Source: Anaerolinea sp.
Lineage (GTDB): Bacteria; Chloroflexota; Anaerolineae; Anaerolineales; Villigracilaceae
DNA: 64,000 bases
Direction of reading: 5' to 3'
NCBI GenBank assembly: GCA_020047815.1
Contig: JAIFNG010000175.1
Coordinates: forward strand, 1-64,000
The notes under the pieces are model-generated. The model did no database searches. It was not told the origin of the DNA and saw only the letters and a program-made list of their open reading frames with translations. Both the position numbers and the translations under genes were made by a program. Shown piece after piece: positions 19,936-28,699 of this stretch (position 1 is the stretch's first letter; the number at the start of each line of letters is the position of its first letter).

Positions 19936-21522
19936 TTAACTTTTTTTCAGTCTTCTGATGACCCCATTTACCATATATTGCAACTCAGGCACCCGCTGGA
20001 ACCACAACGCGGCAAAATAAACCCCACCCCCGATGAGCACACCAACAGGCGTGATGATCCACACACTGAGATTTTGCCCAAGGTACAGCCAACCATAAAT
20101 AATGAATGACATTGCCAGCGCGCCGAACATAGAGGGGATCATTCCGCGCATAATATATTTTCCCTCAATTCCATTTAATCGTTTTCGCATCACACCAAAT
20201 AAGACCGTTGCTTCGAGCGCTGTTGCAAGTGAATTTGCCAGTGCAAGTCCACCATGCGGCATCCAGCCGATAAATTCAAATACTCTTATGAACACAAGAC
20301 TAAAGACAACATTTAATCCCATCGCAACCATGCCGATGATGACCGGTGTTTTTGTGTCGTGCTGGGCGTAAAAGGCGCGTGTCAAAATTTCCATGATCGA
20401 ATGTCCAACCATGCCCGCCGCATACCAGAGTAAAGCCCACGCCACAATAGCAACGGCGCGTTCGTCAAATTCTCCGCGCTGATACAACAGCGAAATTAAC
20501 GGTTGACGAAGCAGGATCAACCCCAGACTGGCAGGCAGAGCCAGCAGGATCACAGAGCGTAAAGTCGCTGCGAGAGAGGAGCGCATCTCATCCTGTTGAC
20601 CGAGGGCATGTTGCGCAGAAAAAGTGGGCATCACTGCAATTGCCGCCGATTGCGCAATGACAGCCTGCGCCATCAACATCAGTGAAAAACCATAATATAA
20701 GCCAGTGACACTGCCGCTGACCATCTGCGAGGCGAGCCAGGTATTGACCCAGAAATTCAATTGCACAATTGCCACGCCCAGCAGGCGCGGTCCCATGAGG
20801 GTGAGGACCTGACGGACGTTTGAATCTTTCAGACCCAATGAAAAGGGGGAAGTGAGAAGTGAGAAATCGGGTAATTTGGCCAGCGAGGGAATTTGTATCA
20901 GCAGGTATAAAAATGCACCCACGACGACGCCCCATGCCAAACCATAAATACCCATGGAAGGCGCAAGCACAAGCGCGCCAAAGATGATACCCAATTGGTA
21001 CAATGCCGGGGTGAGCGCAGGCACAAGAAATATTTGATGCGCGTTGAGAATGCCAACGAATAATCCGCCCAAGCCGAAGACAACGGCTGAGATCAATTGA
21101 ATGCGTAATAATGAAATGGTCAATAAAAAGATGTGCGGGTCGTTGGAGAGGCCCGGGGCAAGTGCGTAGCGTACCACTTGAGGGGCAAACAAGGCAACGA
21201 GCGCGGCAAGCAGGCTGAGTGTGAGTGTGACCGAATTTGCGATCGCGGCGGCGAGTTTCCAGGCCGGGTCCTTCTCATTCCGTGCAAGTAATCCGGTGAA
21301 AGTTGGAATAAATGCAGAGCCGAGCGCACCGCCTGCCACCAGGAGAAATAAAGTCTCGCTCACGCGATTGGCAGCGAAGAACGCATCTAGTTCAGGCGAG
21401 GCGCCAAATGTGCGCGCCACGATCATGCCGCGCACCAGCCCGGTGATCTGCCCCAAAAAAATGGCGATCATTACCGTGCCAGTTGCACGCGCAATTTGTT
21501 TGTTTGCCGTTGATCCTGTCAT
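19936..21522 (-). CDS. murJ: Lipid II flippase MurJ
   Basis: GQITGLVRGMIVARTFGASPELDAFFAANRVSETLFLLVAGGALGSAFIPTF; multi-TM. Confidence 0.9.
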   Translation of the reverse strand: MTGSTANKQIARATGTVMIAIFLGQITGLVRGMIVARTFGASPELDAFFAANRVSETLFLLVAGGALGSAFIPTFTGLLARNEKDPAWKLAAAIANSVTLTLSLLAALVALFAPQVVRYALAPGLSNDPHIFLLTISLLRIQLISAVVFGLGGLFVGILNAHQIFLVPALTPALYQLGIIFGALVLAPSMGIYGLAWGVVVGAFLYLLIQIPSLAKLPDFSLLTSPFSLGLKDSNVRQVLTLMGPRLLGVAIVQLNFWVNTWLASQMVSGSVTGLYYGFSLMLMAQAVIAQSAAIAVMPTFSAQHALGQQDEMRSSLAATLRSVILLALPASLGLILLRQPLISLLYQRGEFDERAVAIVAWALLWYAAGMVGHSIMEILTRAFYAQHDTKTPVIIGMVAMGLNVVFSLVFIRVFEFIGWMPHGGLALANSLATALEATVLFGVMRKRLNGIEGKYIMRGMIPSMFGALAMSFIIYGWLYLGQNLSVWIITPVGVLIGGGVYFAALWFQRVPELQYMVNGVIRRLKKS

Positions 21523-21563
21523 AGGGTGGCAGGATTATAACATTGACGAAAATCGCCCCTAAA

Positions 21564-21645
21564 GGTCTGCAAATGATTAACTTTCCCGCAAATTCATTCT
21601 TCCTTCGCAGGTCAGGGAACTAATATTTTCACGAACCCATAAAGG
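21564..21645. repeat. Diverged direct repeat, left copy
   Basis: ggtctgcaaatgattaactttcccgca...gggaactaatattttcacgaacccataaagg; similar to 22528-22607. Confidence 0.55.
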
Positions 21646-21705
21646 TTTTCTTTGCCGACAACCGTCATGACGGCAGGACTTATTTGCATGTTTCGCCTGT
21701 GGTTT

Positions 21706-22005
21706 AAGGTTTCTCCCTCCGGTCGAAAAGACAGCTGCTCACTTCGCCGAGACAGGTGCTCGACGAGCGCGCTCTCTCTTTGTCGTTCCCGGAAGAAAAC
21801 CGGGACAGGTGTTCGACGAGCGCTCTCCGAGGAGAAACCTTCACACCAGTCAAGCAAGGTTTCTCCCTCCGGTCGAAACGACAGTTACTCACTACACCGG
21901 GACAAGTGCTCGACGAGTGCCCTTTCCTTGTCATCTCGACGAGCGCCCTTCGAGGAGAGATCTTGCACCGCAGTCAAGCAAGGTTCTGCCAGAAACGACA
22001 AACAG
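21706..22005. repeat. REP-like unit repeated with 150-bp offset, plus truncated third copy
   Basis: aaggtttctccctccggtcgaaa starts at 21706 and 21856; partial aaggttctgccagaaacgaca from 21980; inverted half tgtcatctcgacgagcgcccttcgaggagagatcttgc. Confidence 0.8.
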
Positions 22006-22064
22006 GGTACAAAAGGTAAGGGTCAGCAAGATACAACCTCCAGTTTTTTTTCAGGGTTTGGTTG

Positions 22065-22110
22065 GTTGTATCTTGTACCCCTTTCTTAAGAAAGGGGTAC
22101 AAGATACAAC
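22065..22110. repeat. Perfect 46-bp palindrome without loop
   Basis: GTTGTATCTTGTACCCCTTTCTT/AAGAAAGGGGTACAAGATACAAC. Confidence 0.95.
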
Positions 22111-22527
22111 TACAACCACGACCCCAAAAACAAGAAACAATACAACCCAGGTACAAGATACAACTGTTCTAAAAAGCCAACCGCTGCCAGGCGATATGCG
22201 GCTTTATGAACGAAATGATCCTGTTCGAAAACTTCCTGCCCATATAAACAGGCAGCCAAAACCGGACGCGCGTGTCTTGCGTGCCTTGGAGGGCGGTACT
22301 TTGTTGAACCGCATTCCCCCTGACTTCGCCAAAGAACCTGTGGATGCTGCCGGCTGAGGTCCACGGGATGGGGGCTGGGGCTGTAATGCGTCACGGGCAA
22401 AGCCTGGTCTGTGCCGCGCGCTGCAGTCCGTGCAGGATGATAGGCTAAATGATAAGACCTGCCTATTAGCAAACTATTGATACCTCGTCAGCAAAGTGTG
22501 ATTTCCTTTCTCGACCCCTGAGCCAGG

Positions 22528-22607
22528 GGTCTGTAAATCATTCACCTCCCGCAGTGACATCATTTCGTTGGGAGAGAGGGAACTTATATTTTTACGAGCC
22601 CTAAAGG
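22528..22607. repeat. Diverged direct repeat, right copy
   Basis: ggtctgtaaatcattcacctcccgca...gggaacttatatttttacgagccctaaagg. Confidence 0.55.
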
Positions 22608-22681
22608 GGTTGCGAAGTCCCTGATGGGGATAAACCTTTCAGGTGTTCCGATGAAGTTATAATTTCAGCTGGAGATCTTTT

Positions 22682-23809
22682 ATGAAGAAGAACCTGACAT
22701 ACATTCTTGCCCTAATGATTTTAATGACCGCATGTAAATCTGCCACGCCGACACAAGCATCAGAGCCCTCGGCCCCAAAAACCCCTGACGCTGCGACAGA
22801 AACCCCAATATCACTGACAGAGATCCCCCTTGGCGCAGGCTATGGGATGGACGGCGGCTGGTATGAACTATATTTTACCGATCCTGAAAGTCCGCTTGCG
22901 TCACAAGAAACAGGCGGGGTTGATGCACCTCTGGCTGCTGCCATTGACTCAGCCCGCCTGACGGTGGACGTTGCCATTTACAGTCTGAGCTTGAACAGCA
23001 TTCGGGACGTATTGATCGATGCTCATAAACGGGGGGTGCAGGTCCGGATGGTCATGGAGAGTGAAAATCTTGACCGCACTGACCCGCAAAAAATTAAGGA
23101 TGCAGGCATTCCCATATTGGGCGACCGGCGCGAAGGATTGATGCACGATAAATTCGTGGTTATTGATAACTCCGAGGTCTGGCTGGGTTCCATGAATTTC
23201 ACTGATTCTGGCGGATACACAGATAACAACAATCTCATGCGAATCCGATCGGTGAAGGTGGCTGAGAATTTCACCAGGGAATTTGAAGAGATGTTCCTGG
23301 ATGATAAATTCGGTGTTGATGTGGTGCCTGAGACGCCAAATCCGCGGGTGACGATCGATGGCACACCGATCGATGTGTACTTCTCTCCTGATGACGGTGT
23401 GCAAGCCAGCTTTATTGATCTGGTAAATAATGCAAAACAAAGCATTCACTTTATGGCTTTCTCGTTCACAGCCGATGAGATCGGGGAAGCCGTAAGAAAC
23501 CGTGCACAGGAAGGTGTGGTGGTGAGAGGGGTAATGGATGATGAACAGGTCAACTCAAACCTGGGTACGGAATTCGATCCGTTCAGGCAGGCGGACCTGG
23601 ATGTCCTGCGCGACGGCAACGATGGTCAAATGCATCATAAAGTCATGATCATCGATGAGAATACGGTGATCCTCGGTTCTTATAACTTCACTCAAAGTGC
23701 CGAGACAAAAAATGACGAGACCCTGATCGTGATTTACAACGAAGAAATTGCAGCACAATTCATGGCTGAATTTGAAAGGGTGTATTCACAGGCACAAGCG
23801 GTGAAGTAA
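22682..23809 (+). CDS. Phospholipase D-like domain lipoprotein
   Basis: Lipobox LMTAC; two HKD motifs HDKFVVIDNSEVWLGSMNFTDSG and HHKVMIIDENTVILGSYNFTQSAE. Confidence 0.9.
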   Translation: MKKNLTYILALMILMTACKSATPTQASEPSAPKTPDAATETPISLTEIPLGAGYGMDGGWYELYFTDPESPLASQETGGVDAPLAAAIDSARLTVDVAIYSLSLNSIRDVLIDAHKRGVQVRMVMESENLDRTDPQKIKDAGIPILGDRREGLMHDKFVVIDNSEVWLGSMNFTDSGGYTDNNNLMRIRSVKVAENFTREFEEMFLDDKFGVDVVPETPNPRVTIDGTPIDVYFSPDDGVQASFIDLVNNAKQSIHFMAFSFTADEIGEAVRNRAQEGVVVRGVMDDEQVNSNLGTEFDPFRQADLDVLRDGNDGQMHHKVMIIDENTVILGSYNFTQSAETKNDETLIVIYNEEIAAQFMAEFERVYSQAQAVK

Positions 23810-23812
23810 GAT

Positions 23813-24226
23813 ATGCGTACCTGGTTTGCCCGCCTCTTGATCGGTGTGGTCACTGCATGGAACCTGCAGGCTGCGTTCGTCTTCATTCTTTCTCCCGGTG
23901 ACATTGTCCATGTCTACGAACTTTCAGGCGCAGCAGGTGAAGCTGCCATTCGCGGATTTGGTGTCCTGTTCCTGATGTGGAATGTGCCTTATCTGTTCGC
24001 TGTGAAAGACCCGATCCGCCATCAACTTGCATTGACCTTTGCCCTTCTTATGCAAGGTATCGGCTTGCTAGGGGAAAGTTATATCTTCTCCACATTGACC
24101 GCAGAGCACATCCAACTAAGAAATTCCATTTTGCGTTTTATTATTTTTGATGGAATAGGGCTGGTATTGTTGTTCATCGCATACTGGATCGGGAGGACAC
24201 ACCTTGCGCATGGCGATCGTGTGTAA
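23813..24226 (+). CDS. Small membrane protein of unknown function
   Basis: Four predicted TM stretches; directly follows the PLD gene. Confidence 0.6.
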   Translation: MRTWFARLLIGVVTAWNLQAAFVFILSPGDIVHVYELSGAAGEAAIRGFGVLFLMWNVPYLFAVKDPIRHQLALTFALLMQGIGLLGESYIFSTLTAEHIQLRNSILRFIIFDGIGLVLLFIAYWIGRTHLAHGDRV

Positions 24227-24356
24227 ATTTACGCAGAAAGACAGATCATTCAACTCAGGCGCGGGATCAGGAATCCAAATACTTCCTGCGGCATTGCCAT
24301 TTCGGCTAAAATAGATTAAATTAAACTTGTCTAGCACGTACGTTCTAAACCAGATT

Positions 24357-24379
24357 TCGGAAGTCTTAAAGACTTCCGA
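24357..24379. repeat. Perfect inverted repeat upstream of the HerA-like ATPase gene
   Basis: TCGGAAGTCTT-A-AAGACTTCCGA. Confidence 0.85.
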
Positions 24380-24402
24380 TGTCAAACTCAGGAGAGACTT
24401 AC

Positions 24403-26958
24403 ATGACCGACTCAAATTTTTACCTCGGACGTTTGGTGGATGCAAAAACTGCAAAACCCACTAACACCCGTGTTGAATACGACCCCGCAGACCTGACCAC
24501 CCATGCTGTTGTGACAGGTATGACAGGCTCGGGCAAGACAGGTTTATGTGTTGCCCTACTTGAAGAGGCTGCGCTGCAAAATGTGCCGGCCATCATCATT
24601 GACCCCAAAGGGGACCTGACCAACCTGCTTCTGCATTTCCCCGACCTGCTTCCGTCAGATTTCCAGCCATGGATCGATCCTGAAATGGAACGCCGCACGG
24701 GTAAGTCGATGGAGGAAATTGCAAAAGAGGCTGCCAATTCGTGGCGGACCGGACTCAAAGAATGGGGCATTGAGCCGGCGCGTTTGCGCGCTTTGCAGAA
24801 CGCCGCGAGGTTTGCCATCTACACTCCGGGTTCTGATTCAGGCATTCCGGTCAGTGTGCTTTCATCGCTCGCTGCGCCGGACCTGGATTGGGAGAGCAAC
24901 CGCGAAGTTTTGCGCGAACGCATCTCCAGCACCGTCACAGCCTTGCTGGGTCTGGTCGGCATGAATGACATTGACCCCATTCGCTCGCGCGAACACATCC
25001 TGCTTTCCAATATTTTTGAATTCCACTGGAGCGCAGGCAACGACCTCGACCTGACCGAGTTGATCCTGCAAACGCAAACTCCGCCGTTCCCCAACCTCGG
25101 CGCTTTCCCGGTTGACACTTTCTTCCCGGCCAAAGATCGCATGGAATTGGCGATGGTCCTGAATAACATCCTTGCGGCGCCTGCCTTTGAAACCTGGCGT
25201 GAAGGTGAAACACTCGACGTTCAATCCATGCTTTTTATGCCGGATGGCACACCACGCCACAGTATTTTCTACCTCGCGCACCTCTCTGATGGAGAGCGCA
25301 TGTTCTTTGTCACACTTCTCCTTTCTGCTGTCGAGACCTGGATGCGCACCCAAAAAGGTTCTACCGCTTTGCGCGCCCTGCTTTACATGGACGAAATTTA
25401 CGGCTATCTTCCGCCCACGGCGGTGCCGCCCTCAAAAGGTCCGCTGCTTCGAATGCTTAAACAAGCCCGCGCCTTTGGGTTGGGATTGCTGCTCGCCACC
25501 CAAAACCCGGTTGATATTGATTACAAAGCCCTCTCCAACACCGGCACATGGTTCATTGGCAAACTTCAAACCGAGCGCGATAAGAACCGCCTGCTCGACG
25601 GGCTGGAAAGCGCAGCGGGGGGCGGCATCCCCCGCGCCCAAATGGATAAACTGATTTCTTCACTCGGCAAACGCATCTTTGTCATGCACAACGTTCACGA
25701 AAAAATGCCGGTCTTAATTCAATCCCGTTGGGCGATGAATTTTCTGGCGGGACCCATGACCCGCGCCCAGATCCCTGACCTTAATCGTCTGGTAGGCGCT
25801 GGAAAAACGTCCGCGCCTGTTGCTGCTGAAGGAAAGGTATCTCCGCCTCAGCCATCCGTCGAAGCCCTGCAGCCCGTAGTGCTTCCATCCGCCTCACAAC
25901 CAGCCAACGTTCAACCGGCAGTCAATCGTCAATCGCAGACTGCAAATCCAAAAACGGATGGCTCACTGACCAAGCCGACCCTGCCGGCAGGTATCCGCGA
26001 ATACTTTCTCCCGCAGAATTACAGCCTGCCCGAAGCCTTCCGGTCTGCGCAGCGCGCCATGCCATCGCAAGCCATGATCCAAGGTGTCGTCTATCGCCCG
26101 TCACTGCTGGCCGCCGCTCAGGTCAGGCTGCTTGACCGCAAATACGGTGTGGACTCAGAGATCACTAAAACTGCCCTTGTTGATTCTTTGGATCGCCGCG
26201 GCATTGTCCGCTGGGAGGAATTCCCTTACGCCGGACCTGCGCTTGATAAAGTGGAAACCACAGCTGTTTCAGGCGCGCGCTTCGGCACAATCGACGCGCC
26301 ATTGAATGACTCCAAATCGATGACCGCCCTCCAAAAAGATTTCACCGATTGGGTCTTCCGCAATGCAGAAGTGACCGCGCGCGCCAACACCAAACTGAAA
26401 GTCTTTGGTGGTCCGGATGTCAGCCAGGCAGAATTTATGAAGGCTTGTTCTGACGCAGCCCGTGATGCGCGGGATACGGAAATTGCAAAAAAGACCGCTG
26501 TCATTGAAAAGAAGATCAATACTTTGGAAGACAAACTTGCCGGGGAGGAACGCGAACTCCGTGAAGATAGATCTGACCTGAATAATCGCAACCTGGAATC
26601 AGGCGCGAACCTGCTCGAATTAGGCGCCAGTGTATTGGGTTTTGGACGTAAGAAGAGTGTCTCCACTCAATTCACAAAACACCGCCTCGCTCAGAACGCC
26701 AAAGCCGAAGTTGAAGAATCAGAGGACACCATAGCTCAATACAAAAAGGACCTGTCTGCTCTGGTGCGTGAGCGCGATGACTTGACGACTGAGATCAATA
26801 ACCAATGGAGTAGTCTGGTAAACGAGATCAGCGAAGTGAGCATCAAACCCAAGAAGACCGATATTTATGTCAACCTCTTTGGCGTGGCATGGAAACCGTA
26901 TTACCTTGTACAGTCTGGTGCAGACACGTTCGAACTTCCTGCCTTTGGCGCGGAGTAG
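24403..26958 (+). CDS. HerA/DUF87-like P-loop ATPase with C-terminal coiled coil
   Basis: HAVVTGMTGSGKTGLCVALLEEA, IIIDPKGDLTNLLLHFPDL, LLYMDEIYGYLPP, LLLATQNPVDIDYKALSNTGTWFIGKLQTERDK. Confidence 0.85.
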   Translation: MTDSNFYLGRLVDAKTAKPTNTRVEYDPADLTTHAVVTGMTGSGKTGLCVALLEEAALQNVPAIIIDPKGDLTNLLLHFPDLLPSDFQPWIDPEMERRTGKSMEEIAKEAANSWRTGLKEWGIEPARLRALQNAARFAIYTPGSDSGIPVSVLSSLAAPDLDWESNREVLRERISSTVTALLGLVGMNDIDPIRSREHILLSNIFEFHWSAGNDLDLTELILQTQTPPFPNLGAFPVDTFFPAKDRMELAMVLNNILAAPAFETWREGETLDVQSMLFMPDGTPRHSIFYLAHLSDGERMFFVTLLLSAVETWMRTQKGSTALRALLYMDEIYGYLPPTAVPPSKGPLLRMLKQARAFGLGLLLATQNPVDIDYKALSNTGTWFIGKLQTERDKNRLLDGLESAAGGGIPRAQMDKLISSLGKRIFVMHNVHEKMPVLIQSRWAMNFLAGPMTRAQIPDLNRLVGAGKTSAPVAAEGKVSPPQPSVEALQPVVLPSASQPANVQPAVNRQSQTANPKTDGSLTKPTLPAGIREYFLPQNYSLPEAFRSAQRAMPSQAMIQGVVYRPSLLAAAQVRLLDRKYGVDSEITKTALVDSLDRRGIVRWEEFPYAGPALDKVETTAVSGARFGTIDAPLNDSKSMTALQKDFTDWVFRNAEVTARANTKLKVFGGPDVSQAEFMKACSDAARDARDTEIAKKTAVIEKKINTLEDKLAGEERELREDRSDLNNRNLESGANLLELGASVLGFGRKKSVSTQFTKHRLAQNAKAEVEESEDTIAQYKKDLSALVRERDDLTTEINNQWSSLVNEISEVSIKPKKTDIYVNLFGVAWKPYYLVQSGADTFELPAFGAE

Positions 26959-27027
26959 CGCGGAAGTTTCACTACGAATTTTCGCGAATTTAAAAAAATT
27001 CGTTGTTTTCAGAATACCAATGTAAGG

Positions 27028-27052
27028 TAGTGACGACCTCAGGTCGTCACTA
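27028..27052. repeat. Perfect inverted repeat
   Basis: TAGTGACGACCT-C-AGGTCGTCACTA. Confidence 0.85.
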
Positions 27053-27072
27053 TTCATTAAAGGACTAATTCC

Positions 27073-27654
27073 ATGAGCATCTTTCTACTTCTACTCGCAT
27101 TGGCAATTTGGGGTGTTGTACATTCCTTCCTTGCTTCTCATCTGGCAAAAGACCTGTTCCGCCTGAAAATTGGCAGCATGGATTTTTATCGTTTGGCTTA
27201 TAACGTTTTTGCGGGAATCAGTTTTCTTCCCATTCTGTATTTGATGGCTGTCCTTCCCGATCAAGTGGTGTACAAGGTCCCATTCCCCTGGAATCTGGTC
27301 ATGTTCGGCGGACAGACATTGTCTGTCATTTTGCTTGCGGTTGCCTTTTTGCAAACAGATTCGCTTTCCTTTATTGGCTTGCGCCAGTTGTACCAGGAGG
27401 AAAGATCAGGCGCGCTCGTGATTCATGGACTGTATAAAATTGTGCGGCATCCGCTGTACACGTTCAGCCTGCTCTTCCTCTGGCTCACACCGACTGTTTC
27501 GCAAAACTCGCTGACGGTCTATATCGGCTCCACGCTTTATATTTTGATCGGCGCCTATTTTGAGGAGCGTAAGCTCCTGCGCGAATTTGGCGAGGCGTAT
27601 GCAAATTATCAAAGATCCACCTCGATGCTGATCCCTGGGTTGGGCAGGAGATAA
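27073..27654 (+). CDS. Isoprenylcysteine carboxyl methyltransferase-like membrane protein
   Basis: LVIHGLYKIVRHPLYTFSLLFLWLTP...EERKLLREFGEAYANYQRSTSMLIPG. Confidence 0.75.
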   Translation: MSIFLLLLALAIWGVVHSFLASHLAKDLFRLKIGSMDFYRLAYNVFAGISFLPILYLMAVLPDQVVYKVPFPWNLVMFGGQTLSVILLAVAFLQTDSLSFIGLRQLYQEERSGALVIHGLYKIVRHPLYTFSLLFLWLTPTVSQNSLTVYIGSTLYILIGAYFEERKLLREFGEAYANYQRSTSMLIPGLGRR

Positions 27655-27818
27655 AACAACCCAGGTTGCCGCCATGCCAGATACCATAAAACCCTTGCCG
27701 CAGATTTCACTCATTTGTACGGAAATTTTCTAAAATTCGTGTGACACCGGTCATCGTTGATCTGTCCGCCTGACGAATGCTGAATTCAGGATTGGGTAGG
27801 GGTATAATTTCTGAAAAC

Positions 27819-28154
27819 ATGGAACTCCCCAATAAACTCCACGCTTACGTGTCATTCAGCAAAATATCGGATTATTTGCTTTAAGAAACTCATGCCGTTG
27901 GAAAATCCAAAGCGAAATTTTTTCGATCATTGGGTTTCGACGAAACAAATATCAGCCAATTTGAAAAAGCGCTTGTTGATATTGCTCAAACGGAAACGGT
28001 TGTTGAAACCAGCGGGACAATGTATGGCAAAAAATACGTGGTGGATGGAGAGTTGAAAACGCCAAGTGGCGCCATGATGCACCTTCGAACAGTTTGGATC
28101 ATAGAATCTGGCGATGATGTTCCAAGATTGGTCACGGCTCACCCGCTGGATTAG
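27819..28154 (+). pseudogene. DUF6883-like protein interrupted by an in-frame TAA at codon 22
   Basis: MELPNKLHAYVSFSKISDYLL*ETHAVGKSKAKFFRSLGFDETNISQFEKAL...; both halves share one frame; TATAAT at 27803-27808. Confidence 0.65.
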
Positions 28155-28171
28155 CGTATAGGAGTAAAAAA

Positions 28172-28402
28172 ATGTTTAACGAACTTGATACTGTAGTTTT
28201 GGCGCACGACCTAAAAGACCGCAAACTCACGCGCGGCGACGTGGGGACGGTTGTCCATTGTTATACTGGCGGTAAGGCGTATGAAGTGGAATTTGTCACG
28301 GGCGAAGGGAAAACCATCGCAGATGTGACGCTGGAATTATTGGACATTCGTCCAATGCAGCGGCAGGAAATATTGCACGTCCGTATGTATGCAGCAGCAT
28401 AG
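28172..28402 (+). CDS. DUF4926-like protein
   Basis: LDTVVLAHDLKDRKLTRGDVGTVVHCYTGGKAYEVEFVTGEGKTIADVTLELLDIRP. Confidence 0.75.
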   Translation: MFNELDTVVLAHDLKDRKLTRGDVGTVVHCYTGGKAYEVEFVTGEGKTIADVTLELLDIRPMQRQEILHVRMYAAA

Positions 28403-28417
28403 AATGCTGATAACACT

Positions 28418-28450
28418 TAAGCGGTGGAAGCAACACTCCTCCGCTTTTTT
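28418..28450 (+). terminator. Terminator-like hairpin
   Basis: AAGCGGTGGAAGCAACACTCCTCCGCTTTTTT. Confidence 0.7.
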
Positions 28451-28518
28451 ATTACAATACAATATACACACGGGTGGCGTCCTGTAGAATACCCGCAGGG
28501 TAAAACAGAGCATTATTT

Positions 28519-28573
28519 TGGAGAAATCCTGCACAACAGTCGGGCAAGGTTTCTCGCTCCGGTCGAAACGACA
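28519..28573. repeat. Dispersed copy of the REP-like element at 21.7-22.0 kb
   Basis: tggagaaatcctgcacaacagtcgggcaaggtttctcgctccggtcgaaacgaca. Confidence 0.75.
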
Positions 28574-28699
28574 AATGGCATATAAAACCGAATTGAAAAA
28601 AAACTTGTGATGGACAGTGACACATACTGTGGGCTCTGTGTTCTCCAGTGATACAATCGCCACGCTTTTCAAACCATCCCACACCAGGGAGTTCCTTAC

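Noticed and set aside
21652-22357. ORFs of 145 and 182 aa (21652..22089, 21809..22357) in the murJ-PLD interval
   Set aside because: They translate the REP-like repeats and palindrome; composition is low-complexity and frames overlap, so coding is unlikely.
22110-22472. 120-aa minus-strand ORF and possible structured RNA in 22170-22470
   Set aside because: No recognisable protein family. I compared it by eye with RNase P, tmRNA and SRP RNA features and found no convincing match. Left as unexplained sequence.
26226-26666. 146-aa ORF antisense to the HerA-like ATPase gene
   Set aside because: Ser/Arg-rich shadow ORF typical of the opposite strand of coding DNA.
22682-26958. PLD nuclease plus HerA-like ATPase as an antiphage system
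   Set aside because: The PLD protein has a lipoprotein signal, so it should be extracytoplasmic, and the genes are separated by a membrane-protein gene and a promoter region. Defence role not supported.
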